Counted from the first letter of the stretch, positions 12,989 to 24,589 are shown. The stretch is 64,000 bases of DNA from Xestospongia bergquistia (GCA_963965975.1 OZ014425.1:2617501-2681500), one strand, 5' to 3'. Program-made: numbers and translations. Notes: generated by a model from the letters alone, not told the origin.

Positions 12989-14132
12989 ATTCTCTCAATA
13001 GTCTAAACCTTCTAAAGTCTTTAACTTAAAGACTTTAGAGCGTTAATGCAAACTAACTTACTAAACTGTTAATAGCTGTTTATTTAGTTAGTGCCTTAAA
13101 GTCCTTTAGACTGAGCAGTTTACTTTATAAACTTCTCTCAATAGTCTAAACCTTCTAAAGTCTTTAACTTAAAGTGTTTAGAGCGTTAATGCAAACTAAC
13201 TTACTAAACTGTTAATAGCTGTTTATTTAGTTAGTGCCATAAAGACCTATAGACAGAGCAGTTTACTTTATAAAATTCTCTCAATAGTCTAAACCTTCTA
13301 AAGTCTTTAACTTAAAGACTTTAGAGCGTTAATGCAAACTAACTTACTAAACTGTTAATAGCTGTTTATTTACTTAGTGCCATAAAGTCCTTTAGACTGC
13401 GCAGTTTACTTTATAAACTTCTCTCAACAGTCTAAACCTTCTAAAGTCTTTAACTTAAAGACTTTAGAGCGTTAATGCAAACTAACTTACTAAACTGTTA
13501 ATAGCTGTTTATTTAGTTAGTGCCATAAAGTCCTTTAGACTGAGCAGTTTACTTTATAAAATTCTCTCAATAGTCTAAACCTTCTAAAGTCTTTAACTTA
13601 AAGATTTTAGAGCGTTAATGCAAACTAACTTACTAAACTGTTAATAGCTGTTTATTTAGTTAGTGCCATAAAGTCCTTTAGACTGAGCAGTTTACACTAT
13701 AAACTTCTCTCAATAGTCTAAACCTTCTAAAGTCTTTAACTTAAAGGCTTTAGAGCGTTAATGCAAAATAACTTACTAAACTATTAATAACTGTTTATTT
13801 AGTTAGTGCCATAAAGTCCTTTAGACTGAGCAGTTTACTTTATGAACTTATCTCAATAGTCTAAACCTTCTAAAGTCTTTAACTTAAAGACTTTAGAGCA
13901 TTAATGCAAACTAACTTACTAAACTATTAATAGCTGTTTATTTACTTAGTGCCATAAAGTCCTTTAGACTGAGCAGATTATTTTAAAAACTTCTCTCAAC
14001 AGTCTAAACCTTCTAAAGTGTCTAACATAAAGACTTTAGAGCGTTAATGCAAACTAACTTACTAAACTGTTAATAGCTGTTTATTTACTTAGTGCCATAA
14101 AGTCCTTTAGAGTGAGCAGTTTACTTTATAAA
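12989..14132 (+). repeat. Block A, copy 2 (8 monomers)
   Basis: Repeats 10415-11558 at an offset of 2574 bp. The homology starts just inside the first monomer, which begins with ATT here but CTT in copy 1. Confidence 0.9.
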
Positions 14133-14847
14133 ATTCTCTCAATAGTCTAAACCTTCTAAAGTCTTTAACTTAAAGACTTTAGGGCGTTAATGCAAACTAA
14201 CTTACTAAACTGTTAATAGCTGTTTATTTACTTAGTGCCATAAAGTCCTTTAGACTGAGCAGTTAACTTTACAAAGTTCTGTCAATAGTCTAAACCTTCA
14301 AAAGTCTTTAACTTAAAGACTTTAGAGCGTTAACGCAAACTAACTTACTAAACTGTTAATAGCTGTTTATTTAGTTAGTGCCATAAAGTTTTTTAGACTG
14401 AGCAGTTTACTTTATAAAATTCTCTCAATAGTCTAAACCTTCTAAAGTCTTTAACTTAAAGACTTTAGAGCGTTAATGCAAACTAACTTACTAAACTGTT
14501 AATAGCTGTTTATTTAGTTAGTGCCATAAAGTCCTTTAGATTGAGCAGTTTATTATATAAACTTCTCTTAATAGTCTAAACCTTCTAAAGTGTCTACCAT
14601 AAAGACTTTAGAGCGTTAATGCAAACTAACTTACTAAACTGTTAAATGCTGTTTATTTAGTTAGTGCCATAAAGACTTTTAGACTGAGCAGTTTACTTTA
14701 TAAAGTTCTCTCAATAATCTAAACCTTCTAAAGACATTAACTTAAAGACTTTAGAGCGTTAATGCAAACTAACTTACTAAACTGTTAATAGCTGTTTATT
14801 TAGTTAGTGCCATAAAGTCCTATGGACTGAGCAGTTTACTTTGTAAA
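14133..14847 (+). repeat. Block B, copy 3 (5 monomers)
   Basis: Third copy of block B. The identity runs on into the next monomer and ends before CAAATTAAC near 14910. Confidence 0.9.
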
Positions 14848-16706
14848 ATTCTCTCAATAGTCTAAACCTTCTAAAGTCTTTAACTTAAAGACTTTAGAGC
14901 GTTAATGCAAATTAACTTACTAAACTGTTAATAGCTGTTTATTTAGTTAGTGCCATAAAGTCCTTTAGACTGAGCAGTTTACATTATAAATTTCTCTCAA
15001 TAGTCTAAACCTTCTAAAGACTTTAACTTAAAGACTTTAGGGCGTTAATACAAAAAACTTACAAAACTGTTAATAGCTGTTTATTTAGTTAGTGCCATAA
15101 AGTCCTGTAGACTGAGCAGTTTAATTTATAATCTTCTCTCAATAGTCTCAACCTTCTAAAGTCTCAAACTTAAAAGACTTTAGAGCGTTAATGCTAACTA
15201 ACTTACTAAACTCTTAATAGCTGTTTATTTACTTAGTGCCATAAAGTCCTTTAGACTGTGCAGTTTACTTTATAAACTTCTCTCAATAGTCTAAACCTTC
15301 TAAAGTCTTTAACTTAAAGACTTTAGAGCGTTAATGCAAACTAACTTACTAAACTGTTTATAGCTGTTTATTTAGTTAGTGCCATAAAGTCCTTTAGACT
15401 GAGCAGTTTATTTTATAAACATCTCTTAATAGTCTAAACCTTCTAAAGTGTCTAACATAAAGACTTTAGAGCGTTAATGCTAACTAACTTACAAAACTGT
15501 TAGTAGCTGTTTATTTAGTTAGTGCCATAAAGACCTTTAGACTGAGCAGTTTACTTTATAAAGTTCTCTCAATAGTCTAAACCTTCTAAAGTCTTTAACT
15601 TAAAGACTTTAGAGCGTTAATGCAAACTAACTTACTGAAATGTTAATAGCTGTTTATATAGTTAGTGCCATAAAGTCCTATAGACAGAGCAGTTTACATT
15701 ATAAACTTCTCTCAACAGTCTAAACCTTCTAAAGTCTTTAACTTAAAGACTTTGGAGCGTTAATGCAAAATGACTTACTAAACTGTTAATAGCTGTTTAT
15801 TTAGTTAGTGCCATAAAGTCCTATAGACTGAGCAGTTTACTTTATAAAATTCTCTCAATAGTCTAAACCTTCTGAAGTCTATAACTTAAAAACTTTAGAG
15901 CGTTAAGACAAACAATCTTACTAAACTGTTAATAGCTGTTTATTTAGTTAGTGCCATAAAGTCCTGTAGACTGAGCAGTTTATTTTATAAAATTCTCTCA
16001 ATAGTCTAAACCTTCTAAAGTCTTTAACTTAAAGACTTTAGAGCGTTAATGCAAACTAACTTACTAAACTCTTAATAGCTGTTTATTTAGTTAGTGCCAT
16101 AAAGTCCTTTAGACTGAGCAGTTTATTTTAAAAAATTCTCTCAACAGTCTAAACCTTCTAAAGTGTCTAACATAAAGACTTTAGAGCGTTAATGCAAACT
16201 AACTTACTAAACTGTTAATAGCTGTTTATTTACTTAGTGCCATAAAGTCCTTTAGAGTGAGCAGTTTACTTTATAAACTTCTCTCAATAGTCTAAACCTT
16301 CTAAAGTCTTTAACTTAAAGACTTTAGAGCGTTAATGCAAACTAACTTAATAAACTGTTAATAGCTGTTTATTTACTTAGTGCCATAAAGTCCTTTAGAC
16401 TGAGCAGTTTACTTTATAAACTTCTCTCAATAGTCTAAACCTTCTAAAGTCGTTAACTTAAAGACTTTAGAGCGTTAAAGCAAACTAACTTACTAAACTG
16501 TTAATAGCTGTTTATTTAGTTAGTGCCATAAAGTCCTTTAGACTGAGCAGTTTACATTATAAACTACTCTCAATAGTCTAAACCTTCTAAAGTCTTTAAC
16601 TTAAAGACTTTAGAGCGTTAAGGCAAACTAACTTACTAAACTGTTAATAGCTGTTTATTTAGTTAGTGCCATAAAGTGCTATAGACTGAGCAGTTTACCT
16701 TATAAA
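14848..16706 (+). repeat. Segment related to about 32.2-34.3 kb
   Basis: Units 15133 (CTCAAACTTAAAAG, 144 bp), 15420 (CATCTCTTAATAG, GTGTCTAACAT, CTGTTAGTAG), 15563, 15706 (TTATATAG) and 15849 (GAAGTCTATAAC, ACAAACAATC) correspond to 32334, 33335, 33478, 33621 and 33764. The unit at 14991 is 142 bp with AATACAAAAAACTT. No foreign sequence. Confidence 0.75.
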
Positions 16707-17128
16707 AATCTCTCAATAGTCTAAACCTTCTAAAGTCTATAACTTAACGACTTTAGAGCGTTAATACAAAAAAACTTACTAAACTGTTAATAGCTGTTTA
16801 TTTGGTTAGTGCCATAAAGTCCTGTAAACTGAGCAGTTTCTTTTATAAACTTCTCTCAATAGTCTAAACCTTCTAAAGTCTTTAACTTAAAGACTTTAGA
16901 GCGTTAATGCAAACTAACTTACTAAACTGTTAATAGCTGTTTATTTACTTAGTGCCATAAAGTCCTTTAGACTGAGCAGTTTACTTTATCAACTTCTCTC
17001 AATAGTCTAAACCTTCTAAAGTCTTTAACTTTTAGAGCGTTAATGCAAACTAACTTACTAAACTGTTAATAGCTGTTTATTTAGTTAGTGCCATAAAGTC
17101 CTACAGACTGACCAGTTTACTTTATAAA
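16707..17128 (+). repeat. X-Y-Z three-monomer module
   Basis: X at 16707, Y at 16850 and Z (136 bp) at 16993-17128. Y has GTCTTTAAC instead of GTCTCTAAC. It lies 12,428 bp after the module at 4279. Confidence 0.87.
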
Positions 17129-18272
17129 CTTCTCTCAATAGTCTAAACCTTCTAAAGTCTTTAACTTAAAGAGTTTAGAGCGTTAATGCAAACTAACTTA
17201 CTAAACTGTTAATAGCTGTTTATTTAGTTAGTGCCATAAAGTCCTTTAGACTGAGCAGTTTACTTTATAAACTACTCTCAATAGTCTAAACCTTCTAAAA
17301 TCTTTAACTTAAAGACTTTAGAGCGTTAATGCAAACTAACTTACTAAACTGTTAATAGCTGTTTATTTAGTTAGTGCCGTAAAGTCCTATAGACTGAGCA
17401 GTTTACTTTATAAAAATCTCTCAATAGTCTAAACCTTCTAAAGTCTTTTACTTAAAGACTTTAGAGCGTTAATGCAAACTAACTTACTAAACTGTTAATA
17501 GCTCTTTATTTAGTTAGTGCCATAAAGTCCTTTAGACTTAGCAGATTATTTTATAAACTTCTCTCAATAGTCTAAACCTTCTAATGTCTTTAACTTGTAG
17601 TCTTTAGAGCGTTAATGCAAACTAACTTACTAAACTCTTAATAACTCTTTATTTAATTAGTGCCATAAAGTCCTTTAGACTGAGCAGTTTACTTTACAAA
17701 GTTCTCTCAATAGTCTAAACCTTCTAAAGTCTTTAACTTAAAGACTTTAGAGCGTTAATGCAAACTAACTTACTAAACTGTTAATAGCTGTTTATTTACT
17801 TAGTGCCATAAAGTCCTTTAGGCTGAGCAGTTTACCTTACAAAGTTCTGTCAATAGTCTAAACCTTCTAAAGTCTTTAACTTAAAGACTTTAGAGCGTTA
17901 ATGCAAACTAACTTATTAAACTGTTAATAGCTCTTTATTAAGTTAGTGCCATAAAGTCCTTTAGACTGAGCAGTTTACTTTATAAACTTCACTCAATTGT
18001 CTAAACCTTCTAAAGTCTTTAACTTAAAGACTTTAGAGCGTTAATGCAAACTAACTTACTAAACTGTTAATAGCTGTTTATTTACTTAGTGCCATAAAGT
18101 CCATTAGACTGAGCAGTTTACTTTATAAACTTCTATCAATAGTCTAAACTTTCTAAAGTCTTTAACTTCAAGACTCTAGAGCGTTAATGCAAACTAACTC
18201 ACTAAACTATTAATAACTGTTTATTTAGTGAGTGCCATAAAATCCTATAGACTGAGCAATTTACTTTATAAA
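17129..18272 (+). repeat. Diverged copy of the 290-1568 block
   Basis: After the Z monomer come AAGAGTTTAGAG (17129), GTGCCGTAAAG, a CTTTTAC unit (17415), a unit with AATGTC and GTAGTCTTTAG (17558) and a GTTCTGTC unit (17844). These match the order at 290-861 but with additional differences and inserted units. Confidence 0.7.
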
Positions 18273-20129
18273 ATTCTCTCAATAGTCTAAACCTTCTAAA
18301 GTCTTTAACATAAAGACGTTAGAGACTTAATGCAAACTAACTTACTAAACTGTTAATAGCTGTTTATTTAGTTAGTGCCGTAAGTCCTTTAGACTGAGCA
18401 GTTTACTTTATAAGGTTCTCTCAATAGTCTAAACCTTCTAAAGTCTTTAAATTAAAGACTTTAGAGCGTTAATGTAAAACTAACTTACTAAACTCTTAAT
18501 AGCTGTTTATTTAGTTAGTGCCATAATGTCCTTTAGACTGAGCAGTTTACTTTATAAAAATCTCTCAATAGTCTAAACCTTCTGAAGGCTTTAACATAAA
18601 CACTTTAGAGCGTTAATGCAAACTAACTTACTAAACTGTTCATAGCTGTTTATTTTGTTAGTGCCATAGAGTCCTTTAGACTGAGCAGTTTACTTTATAA
18701 ACTTCTCTCAGCATTCTAAACCATCTAAAGTCTTTAACTTAAAGACTTTAGAGCGTTAATGCAAACAAACTTACTAAACTGTTAATAGCTGTTTATTTAG
18801 TTAGTGCCACAAAGTCCTTTAGACTGAGCAGTTTACTTTATAAACTTCTCTCAGTAGTCTAACCCATCTAAAGTCTTTAGCTTAAAGACTTTAGAGCGTT
18901 AATGCAAACTAACTTACTAAACTGTTAATAGCTGTTTATTTAGTTAGTGCCAAAAAGTCCTGCAGACTGAGCAGTTTATTTTATAAATTTCTCTCAATAG
19001 TCTAAACCTTCTAAAGTTTTAACTTAAAGACTTTAGAGCGTTAATGCAAACTAATATACTTAACTGTTAATGGCTGTTTATTTATTTAGTGCCATAAAGT
19101 CCTTTAGACTGAGCAGTTTACTTTATAAACTCATCTCAATAGTCTAATCCTTCTAAAGTCTTTAACTTAAAAACTTTAGAGCGTTAATGCAAACTAACTA
19201 TCTTAACTGTTAATAGCTGTTTATTTAGATAGTGCCATAAAGTCCTGTAAACTGAGCAGTTTATTTTATAAACTTCTCGCAATAGTCTAAACCTTCTAAA
19301 GTGTCTAACATAAAGACTTTAGAGCGTTAATGCAAACTAACTCACTAAACTGTTAATAGCTGTTTATTTAGTTAGTGCCATAAAGTCCTGTAGACTGAGC
19401 AGTTTATTTTAAAACTTCTCTCAATGGTCTAAACCTTCGAAGGTGTCTAACATAAAGACTTTAGAGCGTTAATGCAAACTAACTTACTAAACTGTTAATA
19501 GCTGTTTATTTAGTTAGTGCCATAAAGTCCTTTAGACTGAGCAGTTTACTTTATAAACATCTCTCAGTAGTCTAAACCTTCTAAAGTCTTTTACTTAAAG
19601 ACTTTAGAGCGTTAATGCAAACTAACTTACTAAACTGTTAATAGCTGCTTATTTAGTTAGTGCCATAAAGTCCTTTAGAGTGAGCAGTTTACTTTATAAA
19701 AATCTCTAAATAGTCTACACCTTCTAAAGTCTTTAACTTAAAGACTTCAGAGCGTTAATGCAAACAAACTTATTAAACTCTTAATAGCTGTTTATATAGT
19801 TATTGCCTTAAAGTCCTGTAGACTGAGCAGTTTATTTTGTAAACTTCTCTCAATAGTTTAAACCTTCTAAAGTCTCTAACTTAAACAATTTAGAGAGTTA
19901 ATGCAAACTTACTTACTAAACTGTTAATAGCTGTTTGTTTACTTAGTGCCATAAAGTCCTTTAGACTGAGCAGTTTACTTTATATACATCTCTCAATAGT
20001 CTAAACCTTCTAAAGTCTTTAACTTAAAGACTTTAGAGCGATAATGCAAACTAACTTACTAAACTGTTAATAGCTGTTTATTTAGTTAGTGCCATAAAGT
20101 CCTTTAGACTGAGCAGCTTACTTTATAAA
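18273..20129 (+). repeat. Diverged zone of the array
   Basis: Thirteen monomers with an above-average number of private single-base changes and small indels: 142 bp at 18273, 144 at 18415, 142 at 18988 and 19273. The only clear local phase is the unit at 18845 (CAGTAGTC, TAGCTTAAAG, CCTGCAGAC), which resembles 20130. No foreign insertion is seen. Confidence 0.7.
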
Positions 20130-21559
20130 CTTCTCTCAGTAGTCTAAACCATCTAAAGTCTTTAGCTTAAAGACTTTAGATCGTTATTGCAAACTAACTG
20201 ACTAAACTGTTAATAGCTGTTTATTTAGTTAGTGCCATAAAGTCCTGCAGACTGAGCAGTTTATTTTATAAACTTCTCTCAATAGTCTAAACCTTCTAAA
20301 GTGTCTAGCATAAAGACTTTAGAGCGTTAATGCAAACTAACTTACTAAACTGTTAATAGCTGTTTATTTAGTTAGTGCCATAAAGTCCTGTAGACTGAGC
20401 AGTTTATTTTATAAACATCTCTCAATAGTCTAAACCTTCTAAAGTGTCTAACATAAAGACTTTAGAGCGTTAATGCAAACTAACTTACTAAACTGTTAAT
20501 AGCTGTTTATTTAGTTAGTGCCATAAAGTCCTTTAGACTGAGCAGTTTACTTTATAAAGTTCTCTCAATAGTCTAAACCTTCTAAAGTCTTTAACATAAA
20601 GACTTTAGAGCGTTAATGCAAACTAACTTACTAAACTGTTAATAGCTCTTTCTTTAGTTAGTGCCATAAAGTCCTATAGACTGAGCAGTTTACTTTATAA
20701 AATTCTCTCAACAGGATAAACCTTCTAAAGTCTTTAACTTAAAGACTTTAGAGCGTTTATGCAAACTAACTTACTAAACTGTTAATAGCTGTTTATTTAT
20801 TTAGTGCCATAAAGTCCTTTAGACTGACCAGTTTATTTTATAAACTTCTCTCAATAGTCTAAACCTTCTGAAGTGTCTAACATAAAGACTTTAGAGAGTT
20901 AATGCAAACTAACTTACTAAACTGTTAATAGCTCTTTATTTAGTTAGTGCCATAAAGTCCTGTAGACTGAGCAGTTTATTTTATAAACTTCTCTCAATAG
21001 TCTAAACCTTCTAAAGTGTCTATCATAAAGACTTTAGAGCGTTAATGCAAGCTAACTTACTAAACTGTTAATAGCTGTTTATTTAGTTAGTGCCATAAAG
21101 TCCTTTAGACTGAGCAGTTTACTTTATAAACTTCTCTCAATAGTCTAAACCTTCTAAAGTCTTTAACATAAAGACTTTAGAGCGTTAATGCAAACTAACT
21201 TACTAAACTGTTAATAGCTCTTTCTTTAGTTAGTGCCATAAAGTCCTATAGACTGAGCAGTTTACTTTATAAAATTCTCTCAACAGTATAAACCTTCTAA
21301 AGTCTTTAACTTAAAGACTTTAGAGCGTTAATGCAAATTAACTTACTAAACTGTTAATAGCTGTTTATTTAGTTAGTGCCATAAAGTCCTGTAGAATGAG
21401 CAGTTTACTTTATAAACTTCTCTTAATAGTCTAAACCTTCTAAAGTGTCTAACGTAAAGACTTTAGAGCGTTAATGCAAACTAACTTACTAAACTGTTAA
21501 TAGCTGTTTAATTAGTTAGTGCCATAAAGTCCTATAGACTGAGCAGTTTACTTTATAAA
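20130..21559 (+). repeat. Second 572-bp four-monomer repeat block
   Basis: CTCTTTCTTT markers at 20646 and 21218 are again exactly 572 bp apart, with CAACAGGATAAACC and CAACAGTATAAACC units after them. The set matches 7557-8699 at an offset of about 12,860 bp, down to the GTGTCTAACGTAAAG unit with GTTTAATTAG (8557 and 21417). Confidence 0.85.
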
Positions 21560-21663
21560 CTTCTCTCAATAGTCTAAACGCAAACTAACTTACTAAACAG
21601 TTAATAGCTGTTTGTTTACTTAGCGCCATAAAGTCCTTTAGATTGAGCAGTTTACTTTATAAA
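21560..21663 (+). repeat. 104-bp monomer, 39-bp deletion removing the palindrome
   Basis: TCTAAAC joins directly to GCAAACTAAC, so monomer positions 21-59, the entire palindrome and the CpG, are missing. The same junction occurs at 22379-22482, carried by the 819-bp duplication. Confidence 0.95.
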
Positions 21664-22378
21664 CTTCTCTCAATAGTCTAAACCTTCTAAAGTCTTTAAC
21701 TTAAAGACTTTAGAGCGTTAATGCAAACTAACTTACTAAACTGTTAATAGCTGTTTATTTACTTAGTGCCATAAATTCCTTTAGACTGAGCAGTTTACTT
21801 TATAAACTTCTCCCAATAGTCTAAACCTTCTAAAGTCTTTAACTTAAAGACTTTAGAGCGTTAATGCAAACTAACTTACTAAACTGTTAATAGCTGTTTA
21901 TTTACTTAGTGCCATAAAGTCCTGCAGACTGAGCAGATTATTTTATAAACTTCTCTCAATAGTCTAAACCTTCTAAAGTGTCTAATATAAAGACTTTAGA
22001 GCGTTAATTCAAACTACCTTACTAAACTGTTAATAACTGTTTATTTTGTTAGTGCCATAAAGTCCTTTAGACTAAGCAGTTTACTTTATAAACTTCTCTC
22101 AATAGTCTAAACCTTCTAAAGTCTTTAACTGAAAGACTTTAAACCGTTAATGCAAACTAACTTACTAAACTCTTAATAGCTGTTTCTTTACTTAGTGCCA
22201 TAAAGTCCTTTAGACTGAGCAGTTTACTTTATAAACTTCTCTCAATAGTCTAAACCTTCTAAAGTCTTTAACTTAAAGACTTTAGAGCGTTAATGCAAAC
22301 TAACTTACTAAACTGTTAATAGCTGTTTAATTAGTTAGTGCCATAAAGTCCTATAGACTGAGCAGTTTACTTTATAAA
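21560..22378 (+). repeat. 819-bp higher-order repeat, copy 1
   Basis: Six units: a 104-bp short monomer, then five of 143 bp (21664, 21807, 21950, 22093, 22236). Markers are TAGCGCCATAAAG, CTTCTCCCAATAG, CCTGCAGAC, GTGTCTAATAT with AATTCAAAC, and AACTGAAAG with TTTAAACCGTT. Repeated at 22379 with about eight single-base differences by eye. Confidence 0.92.
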
Positions 22379-23197
22379 CTTCTCTCAATAGTCTAAACGC
22401 AAACTAACTTACTAAACTGTTAATAGCTGTTTGTTTACTTAGCGCCATAAAGTCCTTTAGACTGAGCAGTTTACTTTATAAACTTCTCTCAATAGTCTAA
22501 ACCTTCTAATGTCTTTAACTTAAAGACTTTAGAGCGTTAATGCAAACTAACTTACTAAACTGTTAATAGCTGTTTATTTACTTAGTGCCATAAAGTCCTT
22601 TAGACTGAGCAGTTTATTTTATAAACTTCTCCCAATAGTCTAAACCTTCTAAAGTCTTTAACTTAAGGACTTTAGAGCGTTAATGCAAACTAACTTACTA
22701 AACTGTTAATAGCTGTTTATTTACTTAGTGCCATAAAGTCCTGCAGACTGAGCAGATTATTTTATAAACTTCTCTCAATAGTCTAAACCTTCTAAAGTGT
22801 CTAATATAAAGACTTTAGAGCGTTAATTCAAACTAACTTACTAAACTGTTAATAACTGTTTATTTTGTTAGTGCCATAAAGTCCTTTAGACTAAGCAGTT
22901 TACTTTATAAACTTCTCTCAATAGTCTAAACCTTCTAAAGTCTTTAACTGAAAGACTTTAAACCGTTAATGCAAACTAACTTACTAAACTCTTAATAGCT
23001 GTTTCTTTACTTAGTGCCATAAAGTCCTTTAGACTGAGCAGTTTACTTTATAAACCTCTCTCAATAGTCTAAACCTTCTAAAGTCTTTAACTTAAAGACT
23101 TTAGAGCGTTAATGCAAACTAACTTACTAAACTGTTAATAGCTGTTTATTTAGTTAGTGCCATAAAGTCCTGAAGACTAAGCAGTTTATTTTATAAA
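22379..23197 (+). repeat. 819-bp higher-order repeat, copy 2
   Basis: Tandem copy of 21560-22378, including its own 104-bp monomer at 22379-22482 and the TTTAAACCGTT marker at about 22961. The next monomer (23198) leaves the phase. Confidence 0.92.
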
Positions 23198-24504
23198 CTT
23201 CTCTCAATAGTCTAAACCTTCTAAAGTGTCTAACATAAAGACTTTAGATCGTTAATTCAAACTATCTTACTAAACTGTTCATAGCTGTTTATTTAGTTAG
23301 TGCCATAAAGTCCTTTAGACTGAGCAGTTTACTTTATAAAGTTCTCTCAATAGTCGAAACCTTCTAAATTCTTCAACTTAAAGACTTTAGAGCGTTAATG
23401 CAAACTAACTTACTAAACTGTTAATAGCTGTTTATTTAGTTAGTGCCATAAAGTCCTGTAGACTGACCAGTTTATTTTATAAAATTCTCTCAGTAGTCTA
23501 AACCTTCTAAAGTGTCTAGCATAAAGACTTTAGAGCGTTAATGCAAACTAACTTACTAACCTATTAATAGCTGTTTATTTAATTAGTGCCATAAAGTCCT
23601 TTAGACTGAGCAGTTTTCTTTATAAACTTCTCTCAATAGTCTAAACGTTCTAAAGTCTTTAACTTAGAGACTTTAGAGCGTTAATGCAAACTAACTTACT
23701 AAACTGTGAATAGCTGTTTATTTAGATAGTGCCATAAAGTCCTATAGTCTAAGCAGTTTACTTTATAAAATTCTCTCAATAGTCTAAACCTTCTAAAGTC
23801 TTTAACTTAAAGACTTTAGAGCGTTAATGCAAACTAACTTACTAAACTGTCAATAGCTGTTTACTTAGTTAGTGCCATAAAGTTTTTAGACTGAGCAGTT
23901 TATTTTATAAACTTCTCTCAATAGTCTAAACCTTCTAAAGTGTCTAACATAAAGACTTTAGAGCGTTAATGCAAACTAACTTACTAAACTGTTAATAGCT
24001 GTTTATTTAGTTAGTGCCATAAAGTCCTTTAGACTGAGCAGTTTACTTTATAAACTTCTCTCAATAGTCTAAACCTTCTAAAGTCTTTAACTTAAAGACT
24101 TTAGAGCGTTAATGCGAACTCACTTACTAAACTGTTAATAGCTGTTTATTTAGTTAGTGCCTTAAAGTCCTTTAGACTGAGCAGTTTACTTTATAAACTT
24201 CTCTCAGTAGTCTAAACCTTCTAAAGTCTTTAACTTGAAGTGTTTAGAGCGTTAATGCAAACTAACTTACTAAACTGTTAATAGCTGTTTATTTAGTTAG
24301 TGCCATAAAGACCTATAGACTGAGCAGTTTACTTTATAAAATTCTCTCAATAGTCTAAACCTTTAAAGTCTTTAACTTAAAGACTTTAGAGCGTTAATGC
24401 AAACTAACTTACTAAACTGTTAATAGCTGTTTATTTACTTAGTGCCATAAAGTCCTTTAGACTGAGCAGTTTACTTTATAAACTTCTCTCAATAGTCTAA
24501 ACCT

Positions 24505-24533
24505 TCTAAAGTCTTTAACTTAAAGACTTTAGA
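24505..24533. repeat. 29-bp palindrome of the monomer (positions 23-51)
   Basis: The left arm TCTAAAGTCTTTAA and the right arm TTAAAGACTTTAGA are exact reverse complements, 14 bp each, separated by one C. This is near-complete dyad symmetry and could form a hairpin in single strands or a cruciform in duplex DNA. It recurs once per monomer through the array. The outer seven bases of each arm (TCTAAAG and CTTTAGA) are kept in most units, while the centre (31-39) varies: CTTTAACTT, CTCTAACTT, GTCTAACAT, CTATAACTT, CTTTTACTT or CGTTAACTT. It could also be a binding site for a dimeric protein. Neither role can be shown from sequence. Confidence 0.93.
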
Positions 24534-24542
24534 GCGTTAATG

Positions 24543-24580
24543 CAAACTAACTTACTAAACTGTTAATAGCTGTTTATTTA
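24543..24580 (+). repeat. Conserved block of the monomer (positions 61-98)
   Basis: This AT-rich stretch, containing CTTACTAAACTGTTAATAGC, is the least variable part of the monomer across the window. Most subfamily-defining changes lie outside it, at 1-3, 30-39, 99 and 117-119. One subfamily replaces AATGCAAACTAACTT with AATACAAACAATCTT or AATACAAAAAAACTT just at its left edge. It contains a near direct repeat, CTGTTAATAG then CTGTTTATTT, at 79-98. Conserved and variable boxes are known in several satellite families and are often read as protein-contact sites; that reading is inference here. Confidence 0.75.
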
Positions 24581-24586
24581 GTTAGT
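24546..24586. repeat. 7-bp inverted repeat flanking the conserved block
   Basis: ACTAACT (monomer 64-70) and AGTTAGT (98-104) are reverse complements with a 27-bp spacer. The common G-to-C change at position 99 (TTTACTTAG units) breaks one pair. Confidence 0.7.
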
Positions 24587-24589
24587 GCC

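Larger units (their letters stand above)
10415..14847 (+). repeat. Recent 31-monomer block of form A-B-B-A-B
   Basis: A is 8 monomers (1144 bp) and B is 5 monomers (715 bp). A lies at 10415-11558 and 12989-14132; B lies at 11559-12273, 12274-12988 and 14133-14847. Marker spacings are exact multiples of 143: AAAGTGTTTAG is 2574 bp apart (18 units) and AGTTAACTTTACAAAG recurs after 715 bp (5 units) and 1859 bp (13 units). Apart from the first few bases of each A block I saw no difference between copies by eye. The simplest history is a 5-unit duplication and a 13- or 18-unit duplication, both very recent. An assembly artefact must also be considered. Confidence 0.93.

Noticed and set aside
10415-14847. 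Assembly artefact as the full explanation of the identical ABBAB blocks
   Set aside because: Not excluded, but other higher-order repeats in the window show the same kind of structure with real differences between copies (819, 858, 1283 and 2269 bp), so recent biological duplication is the simpler reading.
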